From NCBI GenBank assembly GCA_963422655.1, contig OY730440.1, positions 2,108,001 through 2,172,000 on the forward strand: DNA of 64,000 nucleotides, written 5' to 3'. The DNA is from CATQHS01 sp963422655 (GTDB taxonomy: Bacteria; Actinomycetota; Acidimicrobiia; Acidimicrobiales; Aldehydirespiratoraceae). Positions 33,527 through 41,576 of the stretch are shown piece by piece; positions within the stretch are counted from its first letter, which is position 1; each line of letters begins with the position of its first letter. The position numbers and the translations under genes are program-made. The notes under the pieces are model-generated. The model was not told the DNA's origin. It saw nothing but the letters and a program-made list of their open reading frames with translations, and did not search any database.

Positions 33527-34519
33527 GTGACCACGCTCATCACTGGCGCCGGGATGATCGGCTCGCTGGCCGCGGCCCGGATCATCGACGACCACGACGA
33601 GGTGCCCGTGCTCTACGACGTCGCCTTCAGCATGCCCAACCTCGACGAGCGACTCGATCTCGGCGCGGTGAGAATGGTCAAGGGCGACATCGGCGACATC
33701 GGCGACCTGATCAACACCATCGAGACCCACGGAGTCGACCGCGTCATACACACCGCGTCGTTTCTCACCCGTGACGTGATCGCCCGGCCGGTGGCAGGGG
33801 TGCGGGTCAATCTGACCGGAACGCTCAACGTGCTCGAAGCAGCCCGGCTGACCGGCGTGGGCAGGGTCGTATTCTGCAGCTCGACGGTGGTGACCATGGG
33901 CCGGCGCGCCGTGCGACCCACCGACGACACGGTCGAGGACTTCGCACTCGACGTGGTCAGCGAGTATCCGCCGTCGCTGTATGCCTCCATGAAGCTGGCC
34001 TCGGAGTGGTTGGGCCACAACTACCGCGACTCCTACGGGCTCGACACTGTTTCGGTGCGCTTCGGCGGGGTGTTCGGCCCCTGGCACGGGATCCCCGGTG
34101 GCGGGCCGTCCAAGCTGCTCAAGCAGCTCATCGAATGCGCTCATACCGGCAAGGCCTACCGGATCGCTGAACCCGATCTCGACCGCCAAGGCATGGACTA
34201 CACGTACTCGCCCGATGGGGCCCAAGCCGTGGTAAGGGCTGCCTATGCCGCCGACGTGTCCAACCGGGTCTACAACGCCTCCATGGGCGAATTGCACACC
34301 ATCGGCCAGATCATCGGCTTGATCGATCAGACCGCAGTCCGTCCGATCACCCTGGAGGTCACCCAGGAGGACTCCATGACCAAGTACGGCAACCCGACCA
34401 GCCCCATGGACCTGTCGGCGTCACGGCGTGACCTCGGTTACGAGGTCGAATATCCCATGGGCACGGCTGTGGGCGACTACCTCGACTGGTTGGCCCGGTC
34501 CGGCACCGGCGGGGCCTGA
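33527..34519 (+). CDS. NAD-dependent epimerase/dehydratase (extended SDR)
   Basis: The 330-residue protein has an N-terminal Rossmann loop ITGAGMIGS, an Asp-rich switch and VVFCSSTVVTMG. The catalytic YASMK falls near residue 151, all matching extended SDRs. Substrates are usually nucleotide sugars or lactone-type compounds; the catabolic neighbourhood suggests a non-sugar substrate. GTG 33527 is used, close to GGAGGGCGAGC upstream. Confidence 0.87.
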   Translation: MTTLITGAGMIGSLAAARIIDDHDEVPVLYDVAFSMPNLDERLDLGAVRMVKGDIGDIGDLINTIETHGVDRVIHTASFLTRDVIARPVAGVRVNLTGTLNVLEAARLTGVGRVVFCSSTVVTMGRRAVRPTDDTVEDFALDVVSEYPPSLYASMKLASEWLGHNYRDSYGLDTVSVRFGGVFGPWHGIPGGGPSKLLKQLIECAHTGKAYRIAEPDLDRQGMDYTYSPDGAQAVVRAAYAADVSNRVYNASMGELHTIGQIIGLIDQTAVRPITLEVTQEDSMTKYGNPTSPMDLSASRRDLGYEVEYPMGTAVGDYLDWLARSGTGGA

Positions 34520-34567
34520 ACGTGACGCGGCGGGTCATGGAGGTATGAACGTGACGCGGCGGGTCAT
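34517..34567. repeat. 22-nt direct repeat duplicating a translation start
   Basis: TGAACGTGACGCGGCGGGTCAT occurs at 34517-34538 and 34546-34567 (period 29). The first copy encodes a short peptide that stops at once; the second copy carries the real start of the amidohydrolase. The GGAGG between the copies serves the second. Confidence 0.88.
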
Positions 34568-35645
34568 AGATGCCGACGGTCACGTGCAGGAGGACTCCAC
34601 CGAAATACTGGAGTACCTGCCCGAGGCTTACCGGGAGATGGCATTGGAGACACCCCGAAGCGTCGGCCTGGTACCTCCGGTGGTCGGACTGTTCCCCCCG
34701 CTCGACCATCTTCACACCAGCTTCCGACACTCGGTGGCCAGCTTCAACCGCCGAGGAAAGGTACGAGCCCCGCAATGGTGCCGGTTCCTCGACGAGGTGG
34801 GGATCGAGCGGGCCGTGCTGTACCCCACCGCGGGGTTGTCGGTGGGTCGGGTCAACTACCCCGAGGTGGCCGTGGCTCTGTGCCGGGCCTACAACGACTG
34901 GCTGCACGATACTTTCATGGCCGCTGATCCTCGTTTGTGCGGGATGGCGTTGCTGCCACTCCAGATTCCCGAAGCCGCCGTCGACGAGCTCCGGCGCACT
35001 GTGGGCGAACGGGGTTTCAAGGGGGCGATGCTGCCGTCCAACGGGCTCAAGGGCCATCTCGGCTCCCGTGAGTACTGGCCGGTGTTCGCAGAGGCCGAAC
35101 GGCTGGGCTGCTGCCTGGCCGTTCACGGCGGTTGCCACATCGGCTGGGGGCTGGACCACCTCGACGTGTGGCCGATCATTCACGCTCTGGGCCATCCCTG
35201 GGGGCAGATGATCGCCTTGGCCGGAATCGTCGGCAACGGCATCTTCGACCGCTACCCCGGAGTGCGGGTGGCCTTTCTCGAAGGCGGGATCAATTGGTTC
35301 ATCACCTGCCTGGAACGGTTCGACAATTCGTGGGCTGCCTTCAGCCAGCACGATCCTGCCCGGCGGTTTCCCGCCATCGCTGATGGCAAGGCCAGTGAAT
35401 ACCTGCTGGGCCATATAGAAGCGGGCCGTATCTTCGTCGGGTGCGAGGGTGACGAGCTGGGGCTGGCCCGGTTCGTGGAACTGGCCGGGAGTAGGCCGCT
35501 GATCTTCTCGTCGGACTTCCCCCACGAGGTCACCGCTGCCACCTGCCGTCACGAGATAGCCGAGCTGGTCGAGAATCCGGGTCTGTCCGCCGCCGACAAG
35601 GAAGCTGTGCTGGCCGGCAACGCCGAGAGGCTCTACCGATTCTGA
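34551..35645 (+). CDS. Amidohydrolase family 2 (metal-dependent TIM barrel)
   Basis: About 364 residues. The metal-binding start DADGHVQED, HGGCHIGWGLDHLD near residue 190, a FLEGGINWF strand and the C-terminal FSSDFPHEV (catalytic Asp) fit ACMSD-like amidohydrolases that decarboxylate or hydrolyse ring-derived acids. GTG 34551 is chosen because GGAGG at 34539-34543 is seven bases away; ATG 34545 is only one base from that site. It overlaps the convergent MFS gene by 13 nt at its end. Confidence 0.87.
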   Translation: MTRRVIDADGHVQEDSTEILEYLPEAYREMALETPRSVGLVPPVVGLFPPLDHLHTSFRHSVASFNRRGKVRAPQWCRFLDEVGIERAVLYPTAGLSVGRVNYPEVAVALCRAYNDWLHDTFMAADPRLCGMALLPLQIPEAAVDELRRTVGERGFKGAMLPSNGLKGHLGSREYWPVFAEAERLGCCLAVHGGCHIGWGLDHLDVWPIIHALGHPWGQMIALAGIVGNGIFDRYPGVRVAFLEGGINWFITCLERFDNSWAAFSQHDPARRFPAIADGKASEYLLGHIEAGRIFVGCEGDELGLARFVELAGSRPLIFSSDFPHEVTAATCRHEIAELVENPGLSAADKEAVLAGNAERLYRF

Positions 35646-36967
35646 CTCGGGCCCCGCCCGTCAACGGCCGATCGGGCTGCGGCTCTGGACGGCAACCCTG
35701 CCGTGTCGGCCCGGCCTTCGATGAGCCGACCCACCACTGTCATCACGGCGGCGGCTGCGGTCATGGAAACTACCGTGAAACCCCAGGCCCAGCCATAGGA
35801 GGCATGGTCGGCCAGAAGGCCGAACACCAGCGGTCCGCCGACGGCGCCGGTGAAGCTTCCCGTCATGGTGATCCCGGTCGCAGCCCCCGGCGCCGACGGG
35901 TTGGCCCGCACCACGGCCAGATGGTAAAGGCCGGGCCAAGCGAAGGCGGTGGAGAAGGCGAAGGGTATGGCCGCCATCAGCAGTGCCTGCGATCCGGTTG
36001 CTATTCCGGCGAAGGCTGCCGCCGCCACCAGAAACATCACGGTGAGCGCCTTCCAAGCGCTGAGGGAGCCTCGGTCGGCGCCGACACCCAGAACCAGGCG
36101 GGCGGCGATGCCGATCAGGCTGCCGATACCCAGCAGGATCCCGGCCCCCGCTTCGCTTACGCCGGTCTCCACGCTGGACACCACGAAGAAGCCGCTGAGC
36201 GAGCCCGATCCGGAGGCAGCCAGGCCGGTGGCGGTGGCCAGCACTACCAGCAATCGCACCGGCACGTCGGGCTGAGCCGGGGCCGCCTCCACCGGGCCTG
36301 TCGGGCCGGCCGGTCGTCCCGATTTGCCGGTTGCCGGTTGGGCAGGTCCCTGGGGCGCCGGGCCGATCGGTCTGCTCGCCACCGGGGGGACACGGGCCGA
36401 AGCGGCCAGAGCCAGCCCGGCCCCTGCGATGAAAGCCCAATGCCAGCCGATGGTCAGGCCCAGGACGGGCACGGCCAACCCGCCCAGCAGGGCTGCGGCC
36501 GGTATACCCGACTTCTGGATCCCGATGGCGATCCCCTGCCGGTCGGGCCGGACACCCCGGGCGATGTAGAGGTTGGTGGCGGGCTGAGCGAAGGCGTTGG
36601 TCATCCCGGCCAGGGCGACGAACAGGGTCAGCAGCACCCAGGACCCGGCCAGAACACCAGTACCGAAAAGAACGGCGGAGGTGGCCAGGGCCGTGCAACG
36701 CAGCGCTACCTGCGGCCCCACCCGTTCCACTATCCGGCCCGACAGAGCCGATCCCAGGGCTCCGACCAAGTAGAACGAGCCGATGGTCAGGCCCAGTGCC
36801 GTCTCGTCGAAGTCGAAGTCGTCGCGGATCTGCACGGCCAAGCCGCTCGACAGCAGCGGGGCCAGGTTGGTCACGGCGGTGACGGCCAGAGCCGCGGTCA
36901 CCAGCCCGGCCAATCCGGCTCTCGGGTGGGTCGGGGCCGAGCCACCGGGTCCGAAGCGACCGAGCAC
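35633..36967 (-). CDS. MFS transporter
   Basis: This 444-residue protein has two six-helix bundles joined by a long Pro/Ala/Gly-rich cytoplasmic loop (about residues 198-235). The loop after helix 2 reads SGRIVERVGPQVALR, as in the MFS motif A region. It is divergent from the aldehyde dehydrogenase gene, and the shared 85-nt gap contains the second ATATTGTATAC site. Confidence 0.86.
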   Translation of the reverse strand: MLGRFGPGGSAPTHPRAGLAGLVTAALAVTAVTNLAPLLSSGLAVQIRDDFDFDETALGLTIGSFYLVGALGSALSGRIVERVGPQVALRCTALATSAVLFGTGVLAGSWVLLTLFVALAGMTNAFAQPATNLYIARGVRPDRQGIAIGIQKSGIPAAALLGGLAVPVLGLTIGWHWAFIAGAGLALAASARVPPVASRPIGPAPQGPAQPATGKSGRPAGPTGPVEAAPAQPDVPVRLLVVLATATGLAASGSGSLSGFFVVSSVETGVSEAGAGILLGIGSLIGIAARLVLGVGADRGSLSAWKALTVMFLVAAAAFAGIATGSQALLMAAIPFAFSTAFAWPGLYHLAVVRANPSAPGAATGITMTGSFTGAVGGPLVFGLLADHASYGWAWGFTVVSMTAAAAVMTVVGRLIEGRADTAGLPSRAAARSAVDGRGPSQNR

Positions 36968-37005
36968 TTGGCGCTCACCTCTCGTTGGAACCTTGGGGCC
37001 GGCTG

Positions 37006-37020
37006 GAATATTGTATACCG
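37006..37020. promoter_or_regulatory. Candidate GntR operator, copy 2
   Basis: GAATATTGTATACCG lies between divergent MFS (start 36967) and aldehyde dehydrogenase (start 37053) genes. Its ATATTGTATAC core is shared with the site at 41446 and nearly with that at 33438. It contains the symmetric GTATAC, and its position suits control of both promoters. Confidence 0.6.
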
Positions 37021-37052
37021 CTCAAGGAGATGGTTCCTTTGGAGGTAGCCCC

Positions 37053-38492
37053 GTGACGCTGATCCCCAACCGCATAACCGTCGGCGACAGTGACGAGGTC
37101 GGCATCCTGATCGACGGCACGGTCATCGCCGGAAGAGGCCCTGAAGAGAAGCTGATCAGCCGCACCGATAGCAGTGTGCTGGCCATGGTGCGGTCGGCCG
37201 GACCGGCCGACGTCCGAGCTGCCTACGAATCGGCGGCGGCGGCGGCGCCCCGATGGGCGGCACTGGGGCCGGCGGCCCGAGCCGAGGTGCTGCATCGGGC
37301 GGCCGGCCTGTTTCGTGACCGAGCCGACGAACTGGCCCCGGTGATCTCGGCCGACATGGGCAAACCCGCATCCGAAGCCAAAGTCGAGGTGGCCAAGGGG
37401 GCGGCCGTGCTCGACTACTACGCCGAGGCCGGCTACCGGCGCCTGGGCGCGACCTACCGGACCGACTTCGACGAGGACATCTTCACCGTCATCGAACCCC
37501 TCGGGGTCGTGGCTCTGATCACGCCTTGGAACTTCCCCTTCACCATCCCCATCCGCAAGCTGTCGGCTGCGCTGGCCGCCGGCAACGCGGTGATATTCAA
37601 ACCGTCCACCAACGCCGGCATCACCGGAATGCTGATCGCTGCCACCCTGCTCGATGCCGGCGTCGATCCCGGGGTGATCCAGGCCACTATCGGTCGCAGC
37701 TCGGTCATCGAAGAAGAGCTGCTCGAGGCGCCCGAGCTCGACGGCGTGAGCCTCACCGGTTCCTATGAGGCCGCGACCGCCATCCGTCGTCGGCTCCGGG
37801 TGGAGGTTCCCTTCCAGGCCGAGCTGGGTGGCAAGAACACGCTGGTGGTCTGGAAGGATGCCGATCTCGGCCGGGCCGTCGAGATCATCCACGCTTCGAG
37901 TTTCCGTAACAACGGCCAGATCTGCACCGCGACCGGCCGGATCTTGGTCCACGACGCCATATACGACCAACTCCTGGATCGCCTGTCCGACCACGTGGCC
38001 ACCATGACCGACGCGGCCGGTGCCGACGAACTGGGCATCCTGGTAACCGATCGCGAGTCCGACCGCATCGAGGAATGCGTGGCCCGGGCCACCCACGAGG
38101 CCAGCCGCGTCGTTCGGCCCTCGGGTTGGCGGGAAGGCCGCGTCGCTCCCGCCCTGCTGGTGGAACCGCAAACCGGTGCTCTGACCACCGAGGAGATCTT
38201 CGGCCCTGTCATCACCTTCGAGCGGGTGTTCGACATCGACGATGCGGTGGCCAAGGCCAACGCCACCGCCTACGGCCTCACGTCGGGCATCGTCACCGGC
38301 GACATAGCCGCCGCCCGCCGGTTCTGGCAGGGGTCCAACACCGGGACCGTGAAGGTGAACTCGCCGCTCACCGGTGTTCCGTTCCACGTGCCCTTCGAGG
38401 GCTACGGGCATTCCGGGGCGGGCTGGGCCGAAGGCGGCGAGTCGTCTCTGGACTTTTTCACCCGAACCAAGACCGTCTTCGTGCGGTCCTGA
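37053..38492 (+). CDS. NAD(P)-dependent aldehyde dehydrogenase
   Basis: A 479-residue ALDH-superfamily enzyme. It has the cofactor region PWNFPFTIPIRKLSAALAAG, catalytic Glu in ELGGKN near residue 257 and catalytic Cys in NNGQICTATGR near 291, plus EEIFGPVITFERV. GTG 37053 has GGAGG seven bases upstream. It resembles vanillin/benzaldehyde and succinate-semialdehyde dehydrogenases, but the substrate cannot be fixed. Confidence 0.93.
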   Translation: MTLIPNRITVGDSDEVGILIDGTVIAGRGPEEKLISRTDSSVLAMVRSAGPADVRAAYESAAAAAPRWAALGPAARAEVLHRAAGLFRDRADELAPVISADMGKPASEAKVEVAKGAAVLDYYAEAGYRRLGATYRTDFDEDIFTVIEPLGVVALITPWNFPFTIPIRKLSAALAAGNAVIFKPSTNAGITGMLIAATLLDAGVDPGVIQATIGRSSVIEEELLEAPELDGVSLTGSYEAATAIRRRLRVEVPFQAELGGKNTLVVWKDADLGRAVEIIHASSFRNNGQICTATGRILVHDAIYDQLLDRLSDHVATMTDAAGADELGILVTDRESDRIEECVARATHEASRVVRPSGWREGRVAPALLVEPQTGALTTEEIFGPVITFERVFDIDDAVAKANATAYGLTSGIVTGDIAAARRFWQGSNTGTVKVNSPLTGVPFHVPFEGYGHSGAGWAEGGESSLDFFTRTKTVFVRS

Positions 38493-38537
38493 CCGGGGCT
38501 GATGAGAAGATCACCGATCAGGAGGACCCGCATCGCG

Positions 38538-38684
38538 GTGCTGGCCATCGGCCTCGAGCGGAGCCAGCAGACCGCCATCGCTACGGGCCGCCAGGCCGCC
38601 ATGAAGCGATGGTTCTACATGGACAGCCTGTGGCTCCAGTACGTCGAAGGTCGCCAGTGGTATCCCGAGCTGGCGGCCGGTTGA
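38538..38684 (+). CDS. Small hypothetical protein between two aldehyde dehydrogenases
   Basis: A short reading frame of about 48 codons from GTG 38538 (or 60 from ATG 38502) sits in the 253-nt gap. AGGAGG lies at 38520-38525. The C-terminal half is aromatic-rich (RWFYMDSLWLQYVEGRQWY), which is unusual for random GC-rich sequence. No family is recognised. It could be a small protein of the operon or noise. Confidence 0.4.
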   Translation: MLAIGLERSQQTAIATGRQAAMKRWFYMDSLWLQYVEGRQWYPELAAG

Positions 38685-38745
38685 TCCCGTCAGTGACCCA
38701 GAACCGGGCCTTTACCGACGCTGGGACCCCGCCCGGAGCGGCGCT

Positions 38746-40248
38746 GTGAACCTGCAGGACCTCCTGTATCTCCCGCGCCGTCAGAGGGCCACCGAGGAGG
38801 TCCCGTTGTGGGTCGGCGGGCAGCCGGCCCGATCGGCGGCCGGTGTTGTACATGACGACATCGATCCGGCCACGGCCACGGTGCTGGCGCGGGTCCATCA
38901 CGCCGGGAAGGCCGATGTGGACCGGGCCGTGGAAGCGGCCCATCAAGCTCAGCCGGCCTGGGCCGCTCTGGGGATAGGCGAACGGGCGGCCCGGCTGGCC
39001 GAGCTGGGTCGGCGGGTCACTGATGCCGCCGACCGGCTCGGAATGCTCGACGCCCGTGATGGCGGCACCGCCGTCGGATCGATGAAGGTCAGCGCGGCCA
39101 AGGGCGGGAAGTTCCTCCAGACCATCGCCGGCGTGGCTCCCGAACTGCACGGTCGCACCATCCCGGCCACTCCTGGCGGGCTGCACTTCACCGAGCCGGC
39201 ACCCTGGGGTGTGGTCGGCGCCATCTGTGCCTACAACCATCCCACCCTGTTCACCTGCATGAAGATCGCTCCGGCCTTGGTCGCCGGCAACGCGGTGGTG
39301 CTGAAACCGGCCCAGCAGACGCCGCTGTCACCGCTGGTCATCGCATCCCTGGCCTCGGATCTGCTGCCGGCCGGGGTGCTCAACGTCCTCACCGGTGGCG
39401 CTGACACCGGAGCCGTCCTGGTCGGCCATCCCGGCGTGCCTCGCATCTCGTTCACGGGATCGTTGCCCACCGGGTTGGCGGTTCAGGCCACGGCCGGGGC
39501 TTCGGGGGTGCTCAAGAGCGTCACCCTGGAGCTCGGTGGCAAGAACCCCATCGTCGTCTTCGGTGACGTGGACCCCTCCGAAGCGGCCGCAGCCGTGGTC
39601 AAGGGCTCGAACTTCGCCCGGGTCGGAGGGCAGAGCTGCGGAGCTACCTCCCGGCTGCTGATCCATTCCGACATCGCCGAGGAGGTAGTGGCTCGAGTGG
39701 TGGCCGAGACCGAGCAGATCCGCATCGGCATGCCCGACGACCCGGCCAGCGACATGGGCTGCATGGTGTCGCACACCCACCGGGACCGGATCCTCGGCTA
39801 CGTCCGCACCGGCTTGGAAGAGGGTGGGAACCTCCGCACCGGCGGCGGTCCTCCTGCCAGCCCGGAGCTGGCCGCAGGGGCATTCATCCGACCGGCTATC
39901 TTCGACAGGGTCGATCACGGAGCCACCCTCACCACCGAGGAGATTTTCGGCCCGGTGCTGGCCGTCACCACTTGGACCGACTCCGCCGCTGTCATCGACA
40001 TGGCCAACGACACCCGCTACGGCCTCACCGCCAGCGTCTGGTGCAACGACATCGACAGGGCTCTGGATGCGGCCCGGTCCATCGACGCCGGTTACGTCTG
40101 GGTGAACGATGTCGAGGTGCGCTATCCGGGGGTCCCCTTCGGCGGCTGGAAACAATCCGGCATCGGCAAGGAGCTGGGCCTCGTCGACGACATCGTGAGC
40201 CACACTCGGTCCAAGGCCATCAGCGTCAGCATCCGCCCGAGCCGGTAG
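38746..40248 (+). CDS. NAD(P)-dependent aldehyde dehydrogenase, betaine-aldehyde-like
   Basis: A 500-residue ALDH with PWGVVGAICAYNHPTLFTCM, Glu in LELGGKNP near 262 and catalytic Cys in GGQSCGATSR near 298, plus EEIFGPVLAV and PFGGWKQSGIGKELG at the end. It is not close to the first ALDH in detail, so the two probably act on different aldehydes in the same pathway. GTG 38746 is the start. Confidence 0.92.
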   Translation: MNLQDLLYLPRRQRATEEVPLWVGGQPARSAAGVVHDDIDPATATVLARVHHAGKADVDRAVEAAHQAQPAWAALGIGERAARLAELGRRVTDAADRLGMLDARDGGTAVGSMKVSAAKGGKFLQTIAGVAPELHGRTIPATPGGLHFTEPAPWGVVGAICAYNHPTLFTCMKIAPALVAGNAVVLKPAQQTPLSPLVIASLASDLLPAGVLNVLTGGADTGAVLVGHPGVPRISFTGSLPTGLAVQATAGASGVLKSVTLELGGKNPIVVFGDVDPSEAAAAVVKGSNFARVGGQSCGATSRLLIHSDIAEEVVARVVAETEQIRIGMPDDPASDMGCMVSHTHRDRILGYVRTGLEEGGNLRTGGGPPASPELAAGAFIRPAIFDRVDHGATLTTEEIFGPVLAVTTWTDSAAVIDMANDTRYGLTASVWCNDIDRALDAARSIDAGYVWVNDVEVRYPGVPFGGWKQSGIGKELGLVDDIVSHTRSKAISVSIRPSR

Positions 40249-40264
40249 CTCCGCCCGAGCCACC

Positions 40265-41395
40265 GTGCCGCCCCATTCCGAGCGCGACAGCGCGGCCCAA
40301 TACTCGTCCGCCTTCTTGTTCTCGGTCGGCTTGGGCATGATTCTGGTTGCCTATCCGCTGTATGTCATCGATCAGGGACAGTCCGAAACCATGGCCGGCC
40401 TGCTGTTGGGGTTGTCGGCAGCCTCTCAGGTGATTACCCGGTGGCGGCTGGGGTCGTTGATGCGTCTCGTCTCCCACACCCTGGTGATCACTTCCGCCGC
40501 CGCTCTGCTGGCTGTGGCTGCAGGGTTGCTCGTCGTTTCCGGGAGCTTGGTCGTACTGGCAGTATCAGCCGGGATCCAAGGCGTGGCCAGGGCCTTCTTC
40601 TGGACCGGGAACCAAGTCCACGTCGTGCGGTCGTCCCGCTCCACGCCGGTGAGCATCGCAAATCTGAACATGGTGGCGACGGTGGCCATGCTGGTGGGTC
40701 CGGTGCTGGGAGGAGTGATCTCCGAGCGGTCGTTTCCGGTTGCTTTCACGGCGGCGGCGGTCGTGGTCCTGGCCGGGCTCGGTCCCACGCTGCTGCTCGA
40801 CCGTATGGCGCCCTTCAACCGGGTAAGCGGCCATCGCTACCTGCACCTGCTGCGTCATTGTGGTGTGAGGCTCGGCGTATGGGCCAGCATCGCCGTCGGG
40901 CTGTGGCGGGGACTGTTGAGTTCTTACATCGTGATCGGACTCGCCAACGGTGGCAACAGCAAGACCTCTATCGGGGTGGTTATAGCCATAGCCAACGCTG
41001 CGGCCGTAGTCGGCGGGTACCTGGCCACCAGGGTGGCCGGTCCCCGGGTGCCGGCCAGCACGGCTTGGTGGTCGGCGGTCACCGCCGTTACGACCCTGGC
41101 GGTCGGCTTCGAGCTGAACGTGTCGGTCGTCACCGCATTGCTGGTGGCGGGCGGGGTGGGGGTCGGCCTCATCCAAGTCCACGCTATCACCGCGGTCAGC
41201 GAAGCGGTGCATCCCGATCTGCGCGGTGACGCAGTCACCCTGGCCGGCGTGGCCCGGGGCATCTCGCTGTCGGGGGCACCCCTGGGCGTGGCCGGGCTGC
41301 TACTGGTAACCGGTCTGGGGCCGGCGGTGATGGTGATCACCATGGTTTTGGTGGCTCCGGCCGCCTTCTTCAGCAGTCGCCAAGCCGTCACCTGA
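40265..41395 (+). CDS. MFS transporter
   Basis: The 376-residue protein has about 11-12 hydrophobic segments typical of the MFS superfamily, but the loop after helix 2 (SQVITRWRLGSLMRLV) is a weaker match to the motif. GTG 40265 follows the ALDH by 16 nt. It is the third MFS gene in the cluster, and the region upstream of the next gene holds a strong regulatory palindrome. Confidence 0.8.
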   Translation: MPPHSERDSAAQYSSAFLFSVGLGMILVAYPLYVIDQGQSETMAGLLLGLSAASQVITRWRLGSLMRLVSHTLVITSAAALLAVAAGLLVVSGSLVVLAVSAGIQGVARAFFWTGNQVHVVRSSRSTPVSIANLNMVATVAMLVGPVLGGVISERSFPVAFTAAAVVVLAGLGPTLLLDRMAPFNRVSGHRYLHLLRHCGVRLGVWASIAVGLWRGLLSSYIVIGLANGGNSKTSIGVVIAIANAAAVVGGYLATRVAGPRVPASTAWWSAVTAVTTLAVGFELNVSVVTALLVAGGVGVGLIQVHAITAVSEAVHPDLRGDAVTLAGVARGISLSGAPLGVAGLLLVTGLGPAVMVITMVLVAPAAFFSSRQAVT

Positions 41396-41443
41396 GCGGC
41401 CGGCTCGCCTCTGGCTGCTTCCCATCACCGCTATGGCCTGGCA

Positions 41444-41460
41444 CCATATTGTATACAGTC
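41444..41460. promoter_or_regulatory. Candidate GntR operator, copy 3
   Basis: CCATATTGTATACAGTC lies 117 nt upstream of the solute-binding protein start. It shares ATATTGTATAC with copy 2. Conservation of an AT-rich 11-mer at three promoters within 8 kb of a GntR gene is the evidence. Confidence 0.6.
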
Positions 41461-41472
41461 TGCTTGCGATGT

Positions 41473-41493
41473 AACGGTATCCCGTATACCGTT
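41473..41493. promoter_or_regulatory. 21-bp inverted repeat upstream of the solute-binding protein gene
   Basis: The arms AACGGTAT and ATACCGTT are perfect complements with a 5-nt spacer. The right arm shares GTATACCG with operator copy 2. It lies 12 nt downstream of operator copy 3, so two dimers could bind side by side. A tandem TACACATCAGC duplication follows at 41532-41553. Confidence 0.5.
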
Positions 41494-41576
41494 CGGCCCA
41501 CTGGCTAACCAGCCGGCTGGCTGTCGCTCAGTACACATCAGCTACACATCAGCTTTCCTGGAGGGACAATAAACCG

